The notes under the pieces are model-generated. The model ran no database searches. It saw only the letters and a list, made by a program, of their open reading frames with translations, and was not told where the DNA came from. A stretch of 64,000 nt of DNA from Roseomonas sp. Lineage in GTDB: Bacteria; Pseudomonadota; Alphaproteobacteria; Acetobacterales; Acetobacteraceae. Position 1 is the stretch's first letter. Each line of letters opens with the position of its first letter. The position numbers and the translations under genes were made by a program. Positions 17,222-26,917 of the stretch are shown piece by piece. The stretch spans positions 248,001 through 312,000 of the forward strand of contig JADCGF010000005.1 of NCBI GenBank assembly GCA_020249145.1. Direction: 5' to 3'.

Positions 17222-18886
17222 TCAACCATAGGTCATGCTGGATTCCGCACCGCGGCTCATGTCCCGCGGAATGGGCTGGCCGGTCAGTGTTAGGGCCAAA
17301 GCCTCGGCTACGCGAATGCCATCAACGCCGGCGCTCAAGATGCCGCCGGCATAGCCAGCACCCTCACCGGCGGGGAAAAGACCTGCCGTATTCACGCTCT
17401 GAAAATCGAGGCCGCGCGGGATGCGAATGGGGCTGCTGGTGCGGGTTTCAACGCCAGTCATCAACGCGTCAGGGCGGGCAAAGCCTGGCACTTGCTTATC
17501 GAAGGCAAGCAAAGCTTCGCGCATTGCCTCCACTGCGAAATCAGGCAGGCATTGGGCCAAATCGGTGGGTGTCACGCCGGGCTTATAACTGGGCAGTACA
17601 TCGCCCAGCCCCGTGCTGGGGCGCCCGGCCAGAAAATCGCCGACAAGCTGCGCGGGCGCGTGATAATCGCCGCCGCCGGCGATGAAGGCAGCACTTTCCC
17701 AATGGCGTTGATAGTCAATGCCAGCCAGCACGTCGCCCGGATAATCCTCGGGCGAAATCCCCACCACCATGCCGGCATTGGCATTGCGTTCGGCGCGCGA
17801 ATATTGGCTCATGCCATTGGTGACCACGCGCCCGGCCTCACTGGTGGCGGCTACCACGGTACCGCCGGGGCACATGCAAAAACTATAGACGGTGCGGCCA
17901 TTCTCTGCGTGATGCACCAGCTTGTAGTCCGCCGCACCCAGCAGCGGATTACCCGCATTGGGGCCGAAACGCGCTTGGTCAATCATGCCTTGCGGGTGTT
18001 CAATACGCACGCCGATGGAAAAGGGCTTGGCCTGCATCGCAACACCGCGCGCATGCAGCATGGCGAAGCTATCGCGCGCGCTATGACCAAGGGCGAGGAT
18101 GGCGTGATCCGCCTCAATCACCTCACCGTCTGAAAGCACCAGGCCGCGCAAGCGCCGCGTGCCATCGGTGCCGGTTTCAATAATCAAATCATCCACCCGC
18201 GCACCGAAGCGGTATTCACCACCAAGGGATTCGATCTCCGCGCGGATATGTTCCACCATGGAAACCAGACGAAACGTGCCGATATGCGGCTTGGAGACGT
18301 ACAGAATCTCCTCAGGCGCCCCAGCCTTGACGAATTCGGCCAGCACCTTGCGCCCGTAATGGCGGGGATCGCGGATTTGGCTATAGAGCTTGCCATCGGA
18401 AAAAGTGCCCGCGCCGCCTTCGCCATATTGCACATTGCTTTCCGGGTTCAGCACGCCGCGCCGCCAAAGGCCCCAGGTATCCTTGGTGCGTTCGCGCACC
18501 ACCTTGCCGCGTTCCAGGATCAGCGGGCGGAAGCCCATTTGCGCCAACAGCAGCGCCGCCATGAAGCCGCAAGGCCCGGTGCCCACCACCACCGGGCGAC
18601 GCATGCCTTCCGGCGCGCGCGCCACAAAGCGATAGGCGGTATCCGGCGCGGTGCCGATCCGCTGATCCCCTGCATGACGGGCCAAAAGCGTGGCCTCATC
18701 GGTCACGTCCACATCCAAGGTATAGACCAGCATGACCGCCTGAGGCTTGCGCGCATCATAGCCACGGCGGAAGACATGCATCGCCCGCAAAGCCGCATCG
18801 CCAATGCCAAGCCGGGCCAGCACGGCAGCACGCAAGGCGTCTTCCGGGTGGTTCAGCGGCAGGCGCAATTCGGTCAGGCGGATCAT
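17222..18886 (-). CDS. FAD-dependent oxidoreductase (COG2509-type)
   Basis: A 554-residue flavoprotein resembling the uncharacterised NAD(FAD)-dependent dehydrogenase family often annotated COG2509. The N-terminal 80 residues form a small domain (MIRLTELRLPLNHPEDALRAA start), followed by the FAD motif VVVGTGPCGFMAALLLAQMG and a second motif around GEGGAGTFSDGKLY. The C-terminal GLFPAGEGAGYAGGILSAGVDG binds FAD. The ATG at 18886 gives the usual N-terminus; the frame extends to 18946. The physiological substrate is unknown. It is divergent from the sugar kinase gene with a 65-bp gap. Confidence 0.88.
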   Translation of the reverse strand: MIRLTELRLPLNHPEDALRAAVLARLGIGDAALRAMHVFRRGYDARKPQAVMLVYTLDVDVTDEATLLARHAGDQRIGTAPDTAYRFVARAPEGMRRPVVVGTGPCGFMAALLLAQMGFRPLILERGKVVRERTKDTWGLWRRGVLNPESNVQYGEGGAGTFSDGKLYSQIRDPRHYGRKVLAEFVKAGAPEEILYVSKPHIGTFRLVSMVEHIRAEIESLGGEYRFGARVDDLIIETGTDGTRRLRGLVLSDGEVIEADHAILALGHSARDSFAMLHARGVAMQAKPFSIGVRIEHPQGMIDQARFGPNAGNPLLGAADYKLVHHAENGRTVYSFCMCPGGTVVAATSEAGRVVTNGMSQYSRAERNANAGMVVGISPEDYPGDVLAGIDYQRHWESAAFIAGGGDYHAPAQLVGDFLAGRPSTGLGDVLPSYKPGVTPTDLAQCLPDFAVEAMREALLAFDKQVPGFARPDALMTGVETRTSSPIRIPRGLDFQSVNTAGLFPAGEGAGYAGGILSAGVDGIRVAEALALTLTGQPIPRDMSRGAESSMTYG

Positions 18887-18951
18887 GAGGGTTCTATAGT
18901 CCGTCTTGCGGCTCGCTTGAAATCCTCTCCTGCATCGGACAAGCATTGGGG

Positions 18952-19875
18952 ATGGCTGATATTCTTTGCCTCGGCGAACCCATGCTGGAATTCAACGCCC
19001 AGAAGCCGGGCGCGGATGGGCGGCGCACTTATTTGGAAGGCCATGGCGGAGATACCTCCAACGCCGCCATCGCCGCCGCGCGTGCGGGCGCTTCGGTTGG
19101 GATGATCACCGCGCTTGGCCAGGATGGGCCGGGCGAAAGCTTCATGCAGCTTTGGGCAAAGGAAGGCGTGGATACATCGAACGTCCTCCGCAATCCCGCC
19201 GCGCCGACGGGCATTTATTTCGTGACGCATGATGCGCGCGGCCATCATTTCAGCTTTTATCGCAGCGGCAGCGCGGCATCGCTTTATGGCGCAACGGATG
19301 TGCCGGAAGCGGCCATTCGCCAGGCGAAATTCCTGCATCTGTCCGGCATCAGCCAGGCGATTTCGACCAGCGCTTGCGATGCTGGCTTCCACGCCATGGA
19401 AGTTGCCCGCGCTGCTGGCACCAGGATTTCCTATGACACCAATCTGCGCCTCAGGCTTTGGCCGGCGGCGCGGGCGGCTTCCGTTATCCATGCCGCCATC
19501 GCCATGGCTGATATCGCGCTGCCATCCTTGGATGATGCGGTGGCGCTGACCGGCCTGCAAAACCCTGATGCAATCTGCGATTTCTACCTGCGCCTTGCCC
19601 CCTTGGTGGTGCTGAAATGCGGGGCTGACGGCGCCATCCTTGCCACGCGCGAAAGCCGCCACCGCATCCCTGCTTACAAAGTGGCGGCGGTGGATGCGAC
19701 CGGCGCGGGGGATTGCTTTGCCGGCAATTTCCTCGCGCGCTTGCTCGCGGGCGATGCGCCGCTACAGGCCGCGCGCTACGCGAATGCGGCGGCGGCGCTT
19801 TCCACCACGGGCTATGGTGCGGTGGCGCCCCTGCCCTTTCCGGATGCGGTGAGCGCCCTGCTGGAAAGCACCTGA
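18952..19875 (+). CDS. PfkB family sugar kinase (2-keto-3-deoxygluconate kinase-like)
   Basis: A 307-residue ribokinase-fold kinase. The N-terminal PfkB motif GGDTSNAAIAAARAGASV (about residue 32) and the C-terminal DATGAGDCFAGNF with the catalytic aspartate and anion hole are both present. The opening ILCLEPGEPMLEF-type segment resembles 2-keto-3-deoxygluconate kinases, which feed the Entner-Doudoroff pathway. The ATG at 18952 is preferred over a TTG at 18946. The gene stands alone between a divergent and a convergent gene, so context gives no further hint to its sugar. Confidence 0.88.
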   Translation: MADILCLGEPMLEFNAQKPGADGRRTYLEGHGGDTSNAAIAAARAGASVGMITALGQDGPGESFMQLWAKEGVDTSNVLRNPAAPTGIYFVTHDARGHHFSFYRSGSAASLYGATDVPEAAIRQAKFLHLSGISQAISTSACDAGFHAMEVARAAGTRISYDTNLRLRLWPAARAASVIHAAIAMADIALPSLDDAVALTGLQNPDAICDFYLRLAPLVVLKCGADGAILATRESRHRIPAYKVAAVDATGAGDCFAGNFLARLLAGDAPLQAARYANAAAALSTTGYGAVAPLPFPDAVSALLEST

Positions 19876-19876
19876 G

Positions 19877-21379
19877 TCAACCCCAGGCGCGATTATCGCC
19901 GGGGCGGAGCCGCAAGCCGGGGCGTAGATTGGTGAAGGGCAAAATCGCCGGGTCCGCCACCACCGGGCCAGGTGCGGTCACCACAATCACCTCGGACGCG
20001 ATGGGCTGAAAATGCGCGCGGAAATGCACGCTGGATTTCACCGCAACAATCGCCTGTTCCGAAGGTTCGACACCCACTTGCCGGAACAATTCCTGATCAT
20101 GGCCCTGCATTTTGCGGCTGACCACCACCACGCGCACGCCAGGCGCAACACGGATCAGCGCTGAAAGACCAAGATCAGCGGGATTGCCCTTGCCCATCGG
20201 GCCACTCAGCGTAAAGCACCCGTCAGAGAGTTTTTCGACCACCGCTTCCACCCGCAACGGCGCGCCATCGCTCTTGCCACCAAGGTCGAGCGTGATGCGC
20301 GCACCCTCCCCCGCCGCATGGCAGGCAGCCGCGGCTTCCGCATCATTCATCGGCGCCAGCACCGCACCTTGCGCATTCTGGCGGATCAATTCCGCGAGCA
20401 AGCCAGTGGTATCGCCATGCCCGCCACCGCCCGGATTATCCTGCGTATCTGCCAGCACCACCGGTCCTTTGTCGCCACGCCCGGCAATGGCCCGCGCCAC
20501 ACCTTCGGCGGCTGTTGCGACACCAAGCGCGAATTCAGGTTCCTTGCTGGCAATATAAGCGGCCAGCGCTTCCGCCGCCGCGCCCGCCTGATCAAGTGTG
20601 TCGGCATAAGCGGCAATCGCCATGCCGCAGCCAGGGAAATCCGCGTAAGGAAAGCCAAAGCAGAAGCCCAATTCCCAAATGCCTGGCGCAGCGCCCAGGC
20701 GCGCGCGTTCGGCCATGACATCAGCCATGGGCGCGACCATGGTGCATTGGCCGGGCAAGGGCGTCCAAAAATCCAGATCGCGAAACAGCTTCGCGGGCTT
20801 GCGGGTTTCCTTGATCATGCGCAGCAGCAAGCGCGTGGCTTGCGCGCCCGCCGGCTTCATATCCACATGCGGATAGGTGCGAAACGGCACCAGCACATCA
20901 GAAAGCGCCACCATTTCCGCAGTTTTGTTCGCATGCGGATCAAGGCTGACGGCGATGGGCAAATCCGGGCCCACCACGGCGCGCACGCGGCGCAGCACTT
21001 CGGCTTCCGCATCATCAAAACCCACCGCCACCATGGCGCCGTGCAAATCAAGATAGACGCCATCAATCGGGCCGGCTTCCATGGCATCGGAAAGGCTTGC
21101 CACCAATAATGCCGCGATCCGTTCGAAAGCGTCAGCCGTCACTGGCCCGGCAGGATTGGCAAAGCACCAGACCAAGGGGGCAAGTTCCACGCCCGCTTCT
21201 TCCGCGACCATGATCGCGCCTGCAATCGGCGCGCTGGTTGGGCGCATGGCCTCAATCAACCCAGCGGGGCGTTGCAGCGGTGGAAAGCCGCCGGGTTTGA
21301 CGAATTCCTGCCAGCCGGTCGGCAGCGGCGCGAAGGAGTGGCTTTCATGCAAAAAGCCGCCAATGGCGATGCGGGTCAT
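19877..21379 (-). CDS. M81 family metallopeptidase (MlrC-like)
   Basis: A 500-residue protein of the MlrC family, named after the microcystin-degrading peptidase but probably having other amide or peptide substrates in most bacteria. The N-terminal domain opens with RIAIGGFLHESHSFAP. Candidate metal ligands lie in YLDLHGAMV and VSLDPHANKT, and the C-terminal domain has VLADTQDNPGGGGHGDTT. The ATG at 21379 has an AGGA site 8 nt upstream and begins one base after the preceding gene ends. It is the last gene of a three-gene minus-strand operon with two M20-type hydrolases. Confidence 0.88.
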   Translation of the reverse strand: MTRIAIGGFLHESHSFAPLPTGWQEFVKPGGFPPLQRPAGLIEAMRPTSAPIAGAIMVAEEAGVELAPLVWCFANPAGPVTADAFERIAALLVASLSDAMEAGPIDGVYLDLHGAMVAVGFDDAEAEVLRRVRAVVGPDLPIAVSLDPHANKTAEMVALSDVLVPFRTYPHVDMKPAGAQATRLLLRMIKETRKPAKLFRDLDFWTPLPGQCTMVAPMADVMAERARLGAAPGIWELGFCFGFPYADFPGCGMAIAAYADTLDQAGAAAEALAAYIASKEPEFALGVATAAEGVARAIAGRGDKGPVVLADTQDNPGGGGHGDTTGLLAELIRQNAQGAVLAPMNDAEAAAACHAAGEGARITLDLGGKSDGAPLRVEAVVEKLSDGCFTLSGPMGKGNPADLGLSALIRVAPGVRVVVVSRKMQGHDQELFRQVGVEPSEQAIVAVKSSVHFRAHFQPIASEVIVVTAPGPVVADPAILPFTNLRPGLRLRPGDNRAWG

Positions 21380-21380
21380 G

Positions 21381-22640
21381 TCACTTTTCCTTTGCAATAC
21401 CGGCAGTGGCTAAAACCGCATCGGCCAATACGCGCAAGCCCGCTTCGGCCCAGGCAGGCGTGATGCTTTCCGCTTCATTATGGCTGATTCCGCCATGGCA
21501 GGGGCAGAAAATCATCGCCGCCGGCACACGCCGCGCGACATAAACCGCGTCATGCCCAATGCCGGTTGGCATATCCATATGCGGCAGGCCAAGCCGCATT
21601 GCCGCATCACGCACCCGCCCGACCAGCGCCGCATTAAATTGTGTGAGCGGCGATTGCCAGAAATCCGAGATGGTGATGGCAACACCCCGCGCGGCGGATA
21701 GTTCCGCCGCCTTGGCGCGAATTTCCGCCCCCATGCGTGCAAGCAATGCCGGGTCACCATGGCGCGTATCAATGCTGAACCAGATGCGCGATGGCGAGAT
21801 ATTGCGGCTATCGGGATAGACGGTGAGGCGCCCGACCGTGGCGCGGCCTGATTCGCCGACTGGGCTGACGGCACGAAGCGCGATATCCTCAATCGCTGCC
21901 ATCAGAGGAGCCGCGGCCATCATGCCATCGCGCCGCCCGGCCATGGGGGAACCGCCATGGGATTCAGCGCCTTCAATCGTCACCTCATACCAGGCTTGCG
22001 CCAGAGCATGCGTCACCACGCCAATATCCTTGCCGGCATTCTCCAACAGCGCGCCTTGTTCGATATGCAATTCGAAATAGGCGGCAAGATTAGCCAAGCC
22101 AGCGGGGTCAGAATCTCCCCGCCAGCCGATGCGATTCAGTTCATCGCCAAACGCCTTGCCGTCACTATCGCGCAGGGCCAGCACATCAGCCTCAGGGAAA
22201 ATCCCCATCGCAGCGCCGCTGCCCATCATCGGGGGCGAAAAACGTGCCCCTTCCTCATTGGTCCAATTGATCAGTACCAAAGGCGCTTTGGTTTCGATCG
22301 CGGCTTCATGCAGGGCGCGCAGCACTTCAAGCCCGGCCAGCACGCCAAGCGGGCCGTCAAACTTGCCGCCGGTTGGTTGCGTATCCAAATGGCTGCCCAT
22401 GGCGACAGGCTTGCGGCTTGTATCGCGGCCTTCGCGACGCAGCACCATATTGCCGAGGCGATCAACGGTAAGCGTGCACCCAATCGCCTCCCCCCAGCGG
22501 CGCAGCAAATGGCGGCCTTCGGAATCGAGATCGGTCAGAGTCTGGCGATTGCAGCCGCCCTTCGGCGTGCCGCCGATTTTCGCCAATTCCATCAGGCTAT
22601 CCCACAGCCGGGCGCCGGAAAGGGGGAGGTTCGTGGTCAT
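21381..22640 (-). CDS. M20-family Zn-dependent amidase/carbamoylase (AmaB/allantoate amidohydrolase type)
   Basis: A 419-residue di-zinc hydrolase of the N-carbamoyl-L-amino-acid hydrolase/beta-ureidopropionase/allantoate amidohydrolase group. The metal-binding segments are visible: GSHLDTQPTGGKFDGPLG (His and bridging Asp), INWTNEEGARF (Glu pair) and FELHIEQG (His). The dimerisation segment SHGGSPMAGRRDG and the late CPCHGGISHNEAE follow. The ATG at 22640 overlaps the stop of the upstream M20 gene. The genome segment also has D-type carbamoylases at 37.4-39.4 kb, so it may handle both stereoisomers. The exact substrate is not settled by sequence. Confidence 0.88.
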   Translation of the reverse strand: MTTNLPLSGARLWDSLMELAKIGGTPKGGCNRQTLTDLDSEGRHLLRRWGEAIGCTLTVDRLGNMVLRREGRDTSRKPVAMGSHLDTQPTGGKFDGPLGVLAGLEVLRALHEAAIETKAPLVLINWTNEEGARFSPPMMGSGAAMGIFPEADVLALRDSDGKAFGDELNRIGWRGDSDPAGLANLAAYFELHIEQGALLENAGKDIGVVTHALAQAWYEVTIEGAESHGGSPMAGRRDGMMAAAPLMAAIEDIALRAVSPVGESGRATVGRLTVYPDSRNISPSRIWFSIDTRHGDPALLARMGAEIRAKAAELSAARGVAITISDFWQSPLTQFNAALVGRVRDAAMRLGLPHMDMPTGIGHDAVYVARRVPAAMIFCPCHGGISHNEAESITPAWAEAGLRVLADAVLATAGIAKEK

Positions 22641-23929
22641 GATGCTTTCTCCACGCCGCACCATTCGGCCATGGTGAGCGCAATGGTGCGGGTAATGTCA
22701 TGCATTGAATCAAGGCCGACACTTTCATCAATGCCGTGAATATCCTGCGCGTCCGGGCCAAAGCACGCGACTGGTGTGCCCTGATGCAGCACAAAATGCC
22801 GCCCATCCGTAAGGCCCGCCGAGGGGTAGTCGCGGAGCGCCCCGCCAGAGACATCGGTAAAATGCCGCTTGGCCAGTTTCACGATCGGCGCCTGCATATC
22901 AAAGACGCAGGGTTCGGCCATAAAACCCTTGAATTCCAGCTTCACCTTTGCACCGCGCAGCTTTTCATGCTGCGCCGCCTTCGCCACCAGGCGTTCAATA
23001 TCGGCTTTCACCGCGGCAGCGCTATTGCCCATCATCACGCCAACGCGAAGCCCAATCCGCGCCCGTGTGGGCACGGATGAATTCCATTCGCCGCCTTCAA
23101 TCGTGCCGAGATTCACATTCACCGGATGGTTCACGCCATGGAAGGAGGCATGGATATTCTCAGCCCGGTTCATCTGGGCTTCGTATTCCTTGAAATGCGC
23201 AGCGATGGTGCTGGCCGCTTCAATGGCATTCACGCCCGCCTGCATATCCCGCACATGGGCGGGGCGGCCGGAAACCGTCACCCAGGCCCAGATCACGCCA
23301 ACTTCCGCACTATACATTGCGGGCAGGCCAGGGCCCGGTTCGGGGATGATCACGGCATCGGTGCGCGGCAAGGCGAGCATCGCGGCCAGCGCGCCATTGC
23401 CGGTGCATTCTTCTTCAATGACTGAGTGCATCTGCACTTCGGCGGCGGGTTGCAGGCCAGCGCGCTGCAGGGCGCGAAACGCCGTGACGTAAGAAATAAT
23501 GCCCGCCTTCATATCGCCGGCGCCACGGCCATACATGCGGCCATCGCGAATGGCGGGCTCATAGGGCGGGGTTTCCCACATATCGGCGGCCCCTTCCGGC
23601 ACCACATCCACATGGCCTTGCAGGGTCAGGCTTTTCCCCTTCGTTTCGCGTGGCGTGAAGACCACCACGACATTATCGCGCCCGTCATAAGGGATTAGCG
23701 GTGGCGAAAAGCCGGGATGGCCTTCAAGCGCTTCTGGCACGGTTGGGATACGCTGCGGTGTCAGGCCAAGCCCCTCATAAATCCGCGCCATTTCATTCAA
23801 AGCCGATGCCTCATTGCCCAGGGTTGAGGGGCAACGCACCAGGCGGGAAAGCATGGAGATGCTCTCCGCGCGCAGCTCATCCACCGCTTCCAGAATGGCG
23901 CGCCGCGCGCCGGGGTCGAGAGCTTGCAT
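22637..23929 (-). CDS. M20 family ArgE/DapE-type deacylase
   Basis: A 430-residue zinc metallohydrolase of the ArgE/DapE group. The metal ligands lie in LQGHVDVVPEG (His, Asp), GRGAGDMKAG, and VIEEECTGNGALA (Glu pair). The dimerisation domain follows, and GVEKAS ends the protein. I chose the ATG at 23929 (MQALDPG) because it gives the normal family length; an ATG at 23971 is possible, and the frame reaches far upstream to 24634 without family similarity. Substrate undetermined, probably an N-acyl amino acid. It heads the operon and is divergent from the HDAC-like gene. Confidence 0.88.
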   Translation of the reverse strand: MQALDPGARRAILEAVDELRAESISMLSRLVRCPSTLGNEASALNEMARIYEGLGLTPQRIPTVPEALEGHPGFSPPLIPYDGRDNVVVVFTPRETKGKSLTLQGHVDVVPEGAADMWETPPYEPAIRDGRMYGRGAGDMKAGIISYVTAFRALQRAGLQPAAEVQMHSVIEEECTGNGALAAMLALPRTDAVIIPEPGPGLPAMYSAEVGVIWAWVTVSGRPAHVRDMQAGVNAIEAASTIAAHFKEYEAQMNRAENIHASFHGVNHPVNVNLGTIEGGEWNSSVPTRARIGLRVGVMMGNSAAAVKADIERLVAKAAQHEKLRGAKVKLEFKGFMAEPCVFDMQAPIVKLAKRHFTDVSGGALRDYPSAGLTDGRHFVLHQGTPVACFGPDAQDIHGIDESVGLDSMHDITRTIALTMAEWCGVEKAS

Positions 23930-24034
23930 TTCGCCTAGGTCCTTAACTTCAAGTCGGGGGACGCTACCCATCCCGACAAGGCGCAGCAAGCGCGGTGCCT
24001 TCGCAGCGGGGGCAAAACTGGTTAGCCTTTGCCC

Positions 24035-25072
24035 ATGAAAACCTTCGCCCATCCGGATCATGCCGGGCATCAACCGGCTTTCTTCCTGATTCGCGGCCGT
24101 ACGCGCGCGAATTTCGAAATCCCCGCCCGCGCGGCTGCGCTGGAAGCGGCGCTGCATCGGCTTGGGCTTGCGCCCAGCGTGCCAGAAGCCTTGCCGCTTG
24201 CCGCGCTGCGCTCCATTCATAGCGCGGATTATCTGGCCTTCCTGGCGGAAGCCGCGCAGGATTGGGCAGCGCTTGCCGATGCAGGGCCAGAGGTTGTCGC
24301 AAATATGCACCCCTCGCCCGAGATGCTGGCCCAAGGTGCGGCTTGTGCGGATGGCATTGTTGCTCGCGCCGGCTGGTACATGGCTGATGCGGCCTGCCCG
24401 ATTGGTCCCGGCACATGGGCAGCCATTCAAGGGGCCGCCGCTTGCGCGCTGGCCGCCGCGAAGGAAGCCTCTGCCGGACGTAGCGCCTATGCTTTGTGTC
24501 GTCCACCTGGGCATCATGCTTATGCCGCGCGCGCCGGCGGGCATTGCTATGTGAATAATGCAGCGCTTGCCGCGCAGGCTTTGGTGGATGCGGGTGCAAA
24601 GCGCGTTGCTGTGCTGGATATTGATAGCCATCACGGCAATGGCACGCAGGGTATTTTCTGGGAACGCGGCGATGTGCTGACCATTTCAATCCATGGCGAT
24701 CCTGATCGCTATTACCCCTGGTTCGTGGGCCGCACGCGTGAACGCGGCGCCGGCGCGGGCGATGGGCGCAATATGAATATGCCACTCGCCATCGGCACGG
24801 GGGATGAGGGCTGGTTGGATGCCATTCGCTACGCCATGGCCGCCATCCGCGACCATAAAACCGATGCGCTGGTCTTGCCGCTTGGCTTTGATGCCTCGGA
24901 ACATGAACCACTCGCCGCGCTGAAAGTGACGGCGGAGGGTTTCGCCCGCGCGGGCGCGATGATTGGCGGCCTTAAACTGCCCACCGCCATCACCCAAGAA
25001 GGCGGCTACAACGTAGATGTCATCGGCGATTTATTGGAAGGCTTCCTGAAAGCCTGGGGAGATGCAGCATGA
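24035..25072 (+). CDS. Histone deacetylase-like amidohydrolase (acetylpolyamine amidohydrolase type)
   Basis: A 345-residue arginase-fold zinc deacetylase. The family motifs are CRPPGHHAY (tandem catalytic histidines), the zinc ligands in DIDSHHGNGTQ, and the third ligand in PLGFDASEHEP. Bacterial members remove acetyl groups from polyamines or other small amides, since there are no histones. An ATG at 24035 is used rather than the TTG at 24029. The stop overlaps the ATG of the dipeptidase gene (ATGA), so the two are translationally coupled. A lysine-rich histone-like protein is encoded 4 kb away, but no link can be shown. Confidence 0.9.
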   Translation: MKTFAHPDHAGHQPAFFLIRGRTRANFEIPARAAALEAALHRLGLAPSVPEALPLAALRSIHSADYLAFLAEAAQDWAALADAGPEVVANMHPSPEMLAQGAACADGIVARAGWYMADAACPIGPGTWAAIQGAAACALAAAKEASAGRSAYALCRPPGHHAYAARAGGHCYVNNAALAAQALVDAGAKRVAVLDIDSHHGNGTQGIFWERGDVLTISIHGDPDRYYPWFVGRTRERGAGAGDGRNMNMPLAIGTGDEGWLDAIRYAMAAIRDHKTDALVLPLGFDASEHEPLAALKVTAEGFARAGAMIGGLKLPTAITQEGGYNVDVIGDLLEGFLKAWGDAA

Positions 25073-26073
25073 GTGAGGCCATCCACGCGGCCACCCTGAC
25101 CCTTGATACCCATGTGGATATCAGATGGCCCGACCCGCCGGACGCAACCACCGAAACTGATCGCTGCGTTGATTTCCCGAAGATGCAGCGCGGTGGCCTG
25201 AAGGCTGTTGTCTTCATTGCCTATACGCCGCAAGGCCCGCGCGATATTGCCGGCCATCAGGCCGCGGCAGACCGCGCAGAAGCCATGCTGCGCCATATCC
25301 GCTCGCGTGCTGATGGTGTCGCGCGGCGCTTTTGCGCCACCGCTGATGAATTGGAAGCCGCGCATCAAGCCGGCGCGCTTGCGGTGCTGAGCGCGGTTGA
25401 AAACGGCAATGCCATGGGCCGCGATTTGTCGCGGCTGAAACTTTGGCGCGACCTTGGCGCGATTTATCTGACGCTGACGCATGATGGGCACAATGATTTG
25501 GCCGATGCGGCGCGACCAAAACCGGCGCTTGGCGATGGCACGGCGGAACATGGCGGGCTTTCCGATTTGGGCCGTGGGGCGATTGCGGAGATGAACCGCA
25601 TCGGGCTGATCATTGATGTCTCGCACGCCGCAAAATCTTCCATGATGCAGGCGGCCGAGCTTTCCCGCGCGCCGATTGTGGCGACGCATTCCTGCTGCCG
25701 CGCGCTATGCGATCATCCGCGCAATCTGGATGATGAGCAGTTGGATATGCTGCGGGCAAAGGGTGGCTTGGTGCAGATTACGGCGTTGGATGCGTTTCTT
25801 CGCTCGCCTGGGGCGGATGGGAAATCTCCCGCCACGGTTGCGGATATGGTGGATCATGTGGATTACGCGGTGCGGCGGATTGGGCTTGATCATGTCGGCC
25901 TATCTTCGGATTTCGATGGCGGCGGCGGCATTCCCGGCTGGGCCAATGCTGGGGAGACGGCGAACCTGACCGCGGAACTGCACCGCCGCGGCTATGGCGC
26001 GCGGGAGATTGATTTGCTCTGGTCTGGTAATTTCCGGCGACTGATGCGGCGGGTGCAGGGGATGGCGGGGTAG
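25069..26073 (+). CDS. Membrane dipeptidase (M19, renal dipeptidase family)
   Basis: A 334-residue di-zinc dipeptidase with a TIM-barrel fold. Metal ligands are His15 and Asp17 in LDTHVD, a bridging Glu in VENGNAMG, and histidines in DVSHAAKSS and VATHSCCRAL. The C-terminal LLWSGNFRRLMRRVQ matches the family's usual end. It lacks a signal peptide, so it should be cytoplasmic. Members hydrolyse L,D- or D-amino-acid dipeptides. Its last 18 coding bases before the final codons are repeated exactly 869 bp downstream, at the far side of a lower-GC insert. Confidence 0.92.
   Translation: MSEAIHAATLTLDTHVDIRWPDPPDATTETDRCVDFPKMQRGGLKAVVFIAYTPQGPRDIAGHQAAADRAEAMLRHIRSRADGVARRFCATADELEAAHQAGALAVLSAVENGNAMGRDLSRLKLWRDLGAIYLTLTHDGHNDLADAARPKPALGDGTAEHGGLSDLGRGAIAEMNRIGLIIDVSHAAKSSMMQAAELSRAPIVATHSCCRALCDHPRNLDDEQLDMLRAKGGLVQITALDAFLRSPGADGKSPATVADMVDHVDYAVRRIGLDHVGLSSDFDGGGGIPGWANAGETANLTAELHRRGYGAREIDLLWSGNFRRLMRRVQGMAG
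26049..26066 (+). repeat. 18-bp direct repeat, left copy
   Basis: GCGGGTGCAGGGGATGGC inside the 3' end of the dipeptidase gene. An identical copy occurs at 26918-26935. A further block TCCGGCG precedes both copies at the same 9-nt distance, so the similarity spans about 34 bp. Confidence 0.8.
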
Positions 26074-26081
26074 CCAATCCC

Positions 26082-26744
26082 TCAATGCCCATCCGCGCGA
26101 GGCGGGCGCGGCAATATCGACGGCGCTGCGACCACAGAAGAATTTATTGCTGTAACTCGTTTTGGCGTTTCCGTGAGTGCCCGGTGGCCCAGATAGGCCC
26201 CAAAAAGAAAACAGACTAGCGACAAAAAGGCATGAGCGAACCCCATGACGGCAAAAATCTCCGAGCGTTTAAATAGCTTCTCGCCTTCACCGATTTCTTT
26301 TTTGTAGTCAGCAACCCTTTCTGCGGACCTCTCTGCTTCGCCGGGATAAATCCTAACGTTATCCTCTTGCGCTCTCGCCCAGACATTGAAAGCTTGGCTG
26401 CGATAACCATTTGAGAAATATCCACAAAAATTGCAGATCCAAGCAAAAAGCAGGCCTGAGCCGAAGGCAATGGCGGTGAAGACGAGCAGTGACTGACCCG
26501 CATGCGCGTCCAAACTGAACAAAGTCGCCAGGGCGGGAATTGCCAATAATCCACCACCGTTCAACAATTGACCGCTTTTGATAACATTCTGCGCAAAAGC
26601 TATTGCTGCCTTTTGGCTCTCTAAGGCTTCGCTACGCCATGGTTGCGCGAAATGTTCAACTTGTTCGTTTATATGCCGACTTCGCTCCCTGAACTCCTTA
26701 TGGGCGTCCAGACTTGCAAAGGGATCGTTTGGTTGAGAGGCCAT
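26082..26744 (-). CDS. Hypothetical membrane protein
   Basis: A 220-residue protein I do not recognise. It has a charged N-terminal cytoplasmic region with possible coiled coil (residues 1-55), two adjacent membrane segments (about 63-80 and 84-106, the second with CNFCGYF), a charged loop of about 50 residues containing GEAERSAERVADYKKEIGEGEKLFKRSE, and a third membrane segment (about 165-187). Codon use and GC are lower than in all neighbours, consistent with transfer. It is the only gene in the segment bounded by 18-bp repeats. Function cannot be proposed with support. Confidence 0.65.
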   Translation of the reverse strand: MASQPNDPFASLDAHKEFRERSRHINEQVEHFAQPWRSEALESQKAAIAFAQNVIKSGQLLNGGGLLAIPALATLFSLDAHAGQSLLVFTAIAFGSGLLFAWICNFCGYFSNGYRSQAFNVWARAQEDNVRIYPGEAERSAERVADYKKEIGEGEKLFKRSEIFAVMGFAHAFLSLVCFLFGAYLGHRALTETPKRVTAINSSVVAAPSILPRPPRADGH

Positions 26745-26917
26745 CTAGCTACCTTTCACAAACCCTGCAGTTGGTTATGCGTTTGGGCAAAAAAAGGGCT
26801 CAACCAACTAACTTGGCTTTTCCTGAACCGCTCCAGCGATCAGAGATGAACTGTTGATGGGCAACCAAGAAAATGGGCAACGCTATGTTATCTATGTCAT
26901 CTCCGGCGCTCAAAACA